The position numbers and the translations under genes were made by a program. Below are positions 14,465-15,752 of a stretch of DNA of 15,752 nt, piece by piece (the first letter of the stretch is position 1; every line of letters starts with the position of its first letter). The notes beneath the pieces were generated by a model, which worked only from the letters and a program-made list of their open reading frames with translations, was not told the DNA's origin and ran no database searches. The stretch is taken from positions 1 to 15,752 of the forward strand of contig JBCBZE010000040.1 in NCBI GenBank assembly GCA_039815505.1. The letters run 5' to 3'. This DNA comes from CANLWN01 sp039815505 (lineage in GTDB: Bacteria; Bacteroidota; Bacteroidia; Flavobacteriales; Flavobacteriaceae).

Positions 14465-15748
14465 TTATTTGCTGAATACGTTCTTTAGCTGATAGAAAAA
14501 CCGCTCTATTAAACGCAAATCTTCAGTGATAATCTCTACGGTACCCCTCATCTCTTGTTTAAATGCAATCTCTTTATTGTAAGTGGTAACCAGCTTTTGC
14601 GGGAGTTCTACATCTACAAGATAGTTACCATCGTTATCCGGAACCAAGGAAATACTTGCAATAGATCCCTCTAGAATTCCAAATTCCGTATACGGATAAT
14701 TGGCAAGACGTATGTTAACGGTTTGTCCGGTTTTAATTTTGCCCGAATTTTGGGCAGGCGCTTTTATCTTTCCTAAAAAAGAATTGTTCCCCTCTGGTAT
14801 AATGGTAAAAACAAGGTCGCCTATATTTACCGTTTGGTTCTCGTTTCGAAAGGATAAAAGGGATACTTGCCCCGGAATCGAAGACTCGAACACATATTTT
14901 AATTCCCAATTTTTAATGCTTCTCTTAAGTTGGTTATATGATTGGACCACAGCCTTCAATGAAGAGTTTTCTTCTTTTACTTTTCGGATTTCCGTACCCC
15001 TAAGACTGTTTTGTGAGTTGTTGATCGTTTCCCTTAATTGGGAGATCGAGGCGCTAATATTGCGGTAAGCCCTTTGGGATTGTAGGTACTCCAATTGTTT
15101 TTGATCATACTCCTGGGCCGAGACGGCACCCTTTCTATATAATTCCTCAAACCTTTCAAAATCTTTCTTGGTCAATGCCAATTCGTTCTTGTTCAAGGAT
15201 TGTTGGGAAATAAGAATACCTAACCTACTTTTAGCTTCTGTCAGGGATAACTGGTTGGCAAGCACTTCATTTGAAAAAGGTTTCAGTTCCTTATTTAAAC
15301 TATATTCCGCATAACTCCTTTCAAACAAGGCGAAATCCGATTCGATGTCCCCAAGAAAAAGAATGGGTAAATTTTCTATGGGAAAATAGAAGTTTTCATA
15401 GTCTACCGTTAGGGTATCCAATACATTCCTTAGAATCAATACATCTTTGTAGTTGGCAGAATTCTCAATGATGCCCAACAATTTGTTTTTTGGTACCCAG
15501 TCATTGTCCTCCACAAGTATGGCATCAAGTTGTCCGTTGCTTTGCGCATAGATTTTTTCCGGTGGTATGGACGTGGTTACGATGACTTCCGCGGCAATGG
15601 TATCTGGATATTTTACAAACCACGAAATTAATAATAGACCAATGATCAAAACAAATATCATGGTATTGCCCCAACGGATCATCCAATTGGGTACAAAGCT
15701 CAATATTTCCTGAACTTCCTCACTTCGTATTTCTGTAGTATTTGGCAT
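14465..15748 (-). CDS. HlyD-family membrane fusion protein of an ABC (type I) exporter
   Basis: This 427-residue adaptor would link an inner-membrane ABC exporter to an outer-membrane channel. A short cytoplasmic N-terminus (1-25) precedes one membrane helix (about 27-46). Next comes the first barrel-sandwich half (IPPEKIYAQSNGQLDAILVEDNDWV, about 61-85). A coiled-coil hairpin covers about residues 160-280 and includes the YRKGAVSAQEYDQKQLEY turn. The second lipoyl half follows (IPGQVSLLSFRNENQTVNIGD, 291-311), then a beta-barrel domain (KTGQTVNIRLANYPYTEFG) and the C-terminal GTVEIITEDLRLIERFF. This layout fits the HlyD-like adaptors that pair with peptidase-containing ABC transporters (bacteriocin or double-glycine-leader export) in Flavobacteriaceae. 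The ATG at 15748 is 4 nt from the edge and is preceded on the minus strand by ATAG, so an upstream gene could end in TAG directly at the start codon. It is convergent with the acylase gene. Confidence 0.88.
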   Translation of the reverse strand: MPNTTEIRSEEVQEILSFVPNWMIRWGNTMIFVLIIGLLLISWFVKYPDTIAAEVIVTTSIPPEKIYAQSNGQLDAILVEDNDWVPKNKLLGIIENSANYKDVLILRNVLDTLTVDYENFYFPIENLPILFLGDIESDFALFERSYAEYSLNKELKPFSNEVLANQLSLTEAKSRLGILISQQSLNKNELALTKKDFERFEELYRKGAVSAQEYDQKQLEYLQSQRAYRNISASISQLRETINNSQNSLRGTEIRKVKEENSSLKAVVQSYNQLKRSIKNWELKYVFESSIPGQVSLLSFRNENQTVNIGDLVFTIIPEGNNSFLGKIKAPAQNSGKIKTGQTVNIRLANYPYTEFGILEGSIASISLVPDNDGNYLVDVELPQKLVTTYNKEIAFKQEMRGTVEIITEDLRLIERFFYQLKNVFSK

Positions 15749-15752
15749 CTAT

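Overview
The window looks like an ordinary chromosomal stretch from a member of the Bacteroidota, most likely a marine Flavobacteriaceae. Three things point there. Start codons lack Shine-Dalgarno sequences and sit behind A-rich leaders. Several intergenic regions carry the Bacteroidota promoter signature (TTG, about 19 nt, TAnnTTTG). The protein set is also typical of the group (two-motif CDGSH protein, DUF3179 protein, fused DsbD, Flavobacteria-type TilS and HlyD). The genus cannot be fixed from the sequence. I see no tRNA, rRNA, CRISPR array, insertion sequence or phage gene.

Left part (1-5340). A truncated NhaC-family Na+/H+ antiporter gene runs leftward off the edge. It is divergent from a stand-alone dihydrolipoyl dehydrogenase gene (lpdA), which has a good promoter and ends at a 28-bp perfect palindrome. 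That palindrome probably terminates transcription from both sides. Three minus-strand genes follow: a membrane acyltransferase, a 78-residue protein with two CDGSH [2Fe-2S] motifs, and a membrane-anchored DUF3179 protein with a CxxC motif. In transcription order these run acyltransferase, CDGSH, DUF3179, with gaps of 56 and 95 bp, so co-transcription is possible but not shown.

Middle part (5470-11976). Six plus-strand genes are packed with gaps of 6, 7, 23 and 13 bp and one 4-bp overlap, ending at a hairpin plus T-run. They encode an NADPH-dependent FMN reductase, PabB (folate synthesis), an SRPBCC/START-like protein, a monoacylglycerol-lipase-type hydrolase, TilS (tRNA-Ile2 lysidine synthase) and a full-length DsbD. 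Three of the six use TTG or GTG starts. The operon mixes folate, tRNA decoding and envelope redox functions, and no shared pathway is obvious. The SRPBCC protein is the least understood member. A consensus promoter inside the 3' end of the hydrolase gene may drive tilS-dsbD separately.

Right part (12050-15748). A membrane-anchored penicillin-acylase-family Ntn hydrolase faces a convergent HlyD-type membrane fusion protein gene, which begins 4 bp from the right edge. The HlyD gene implies that an ABC exporter, and perhaps a peptide substrate, lies just outside the window.

I do not see a clear undescribed system. The best leads are the locus beyond the HlyD gene, the SRPBCC protein in the pabB-tilS operon, and the acyltransferase/CDGSH/DUF3179 cluster.
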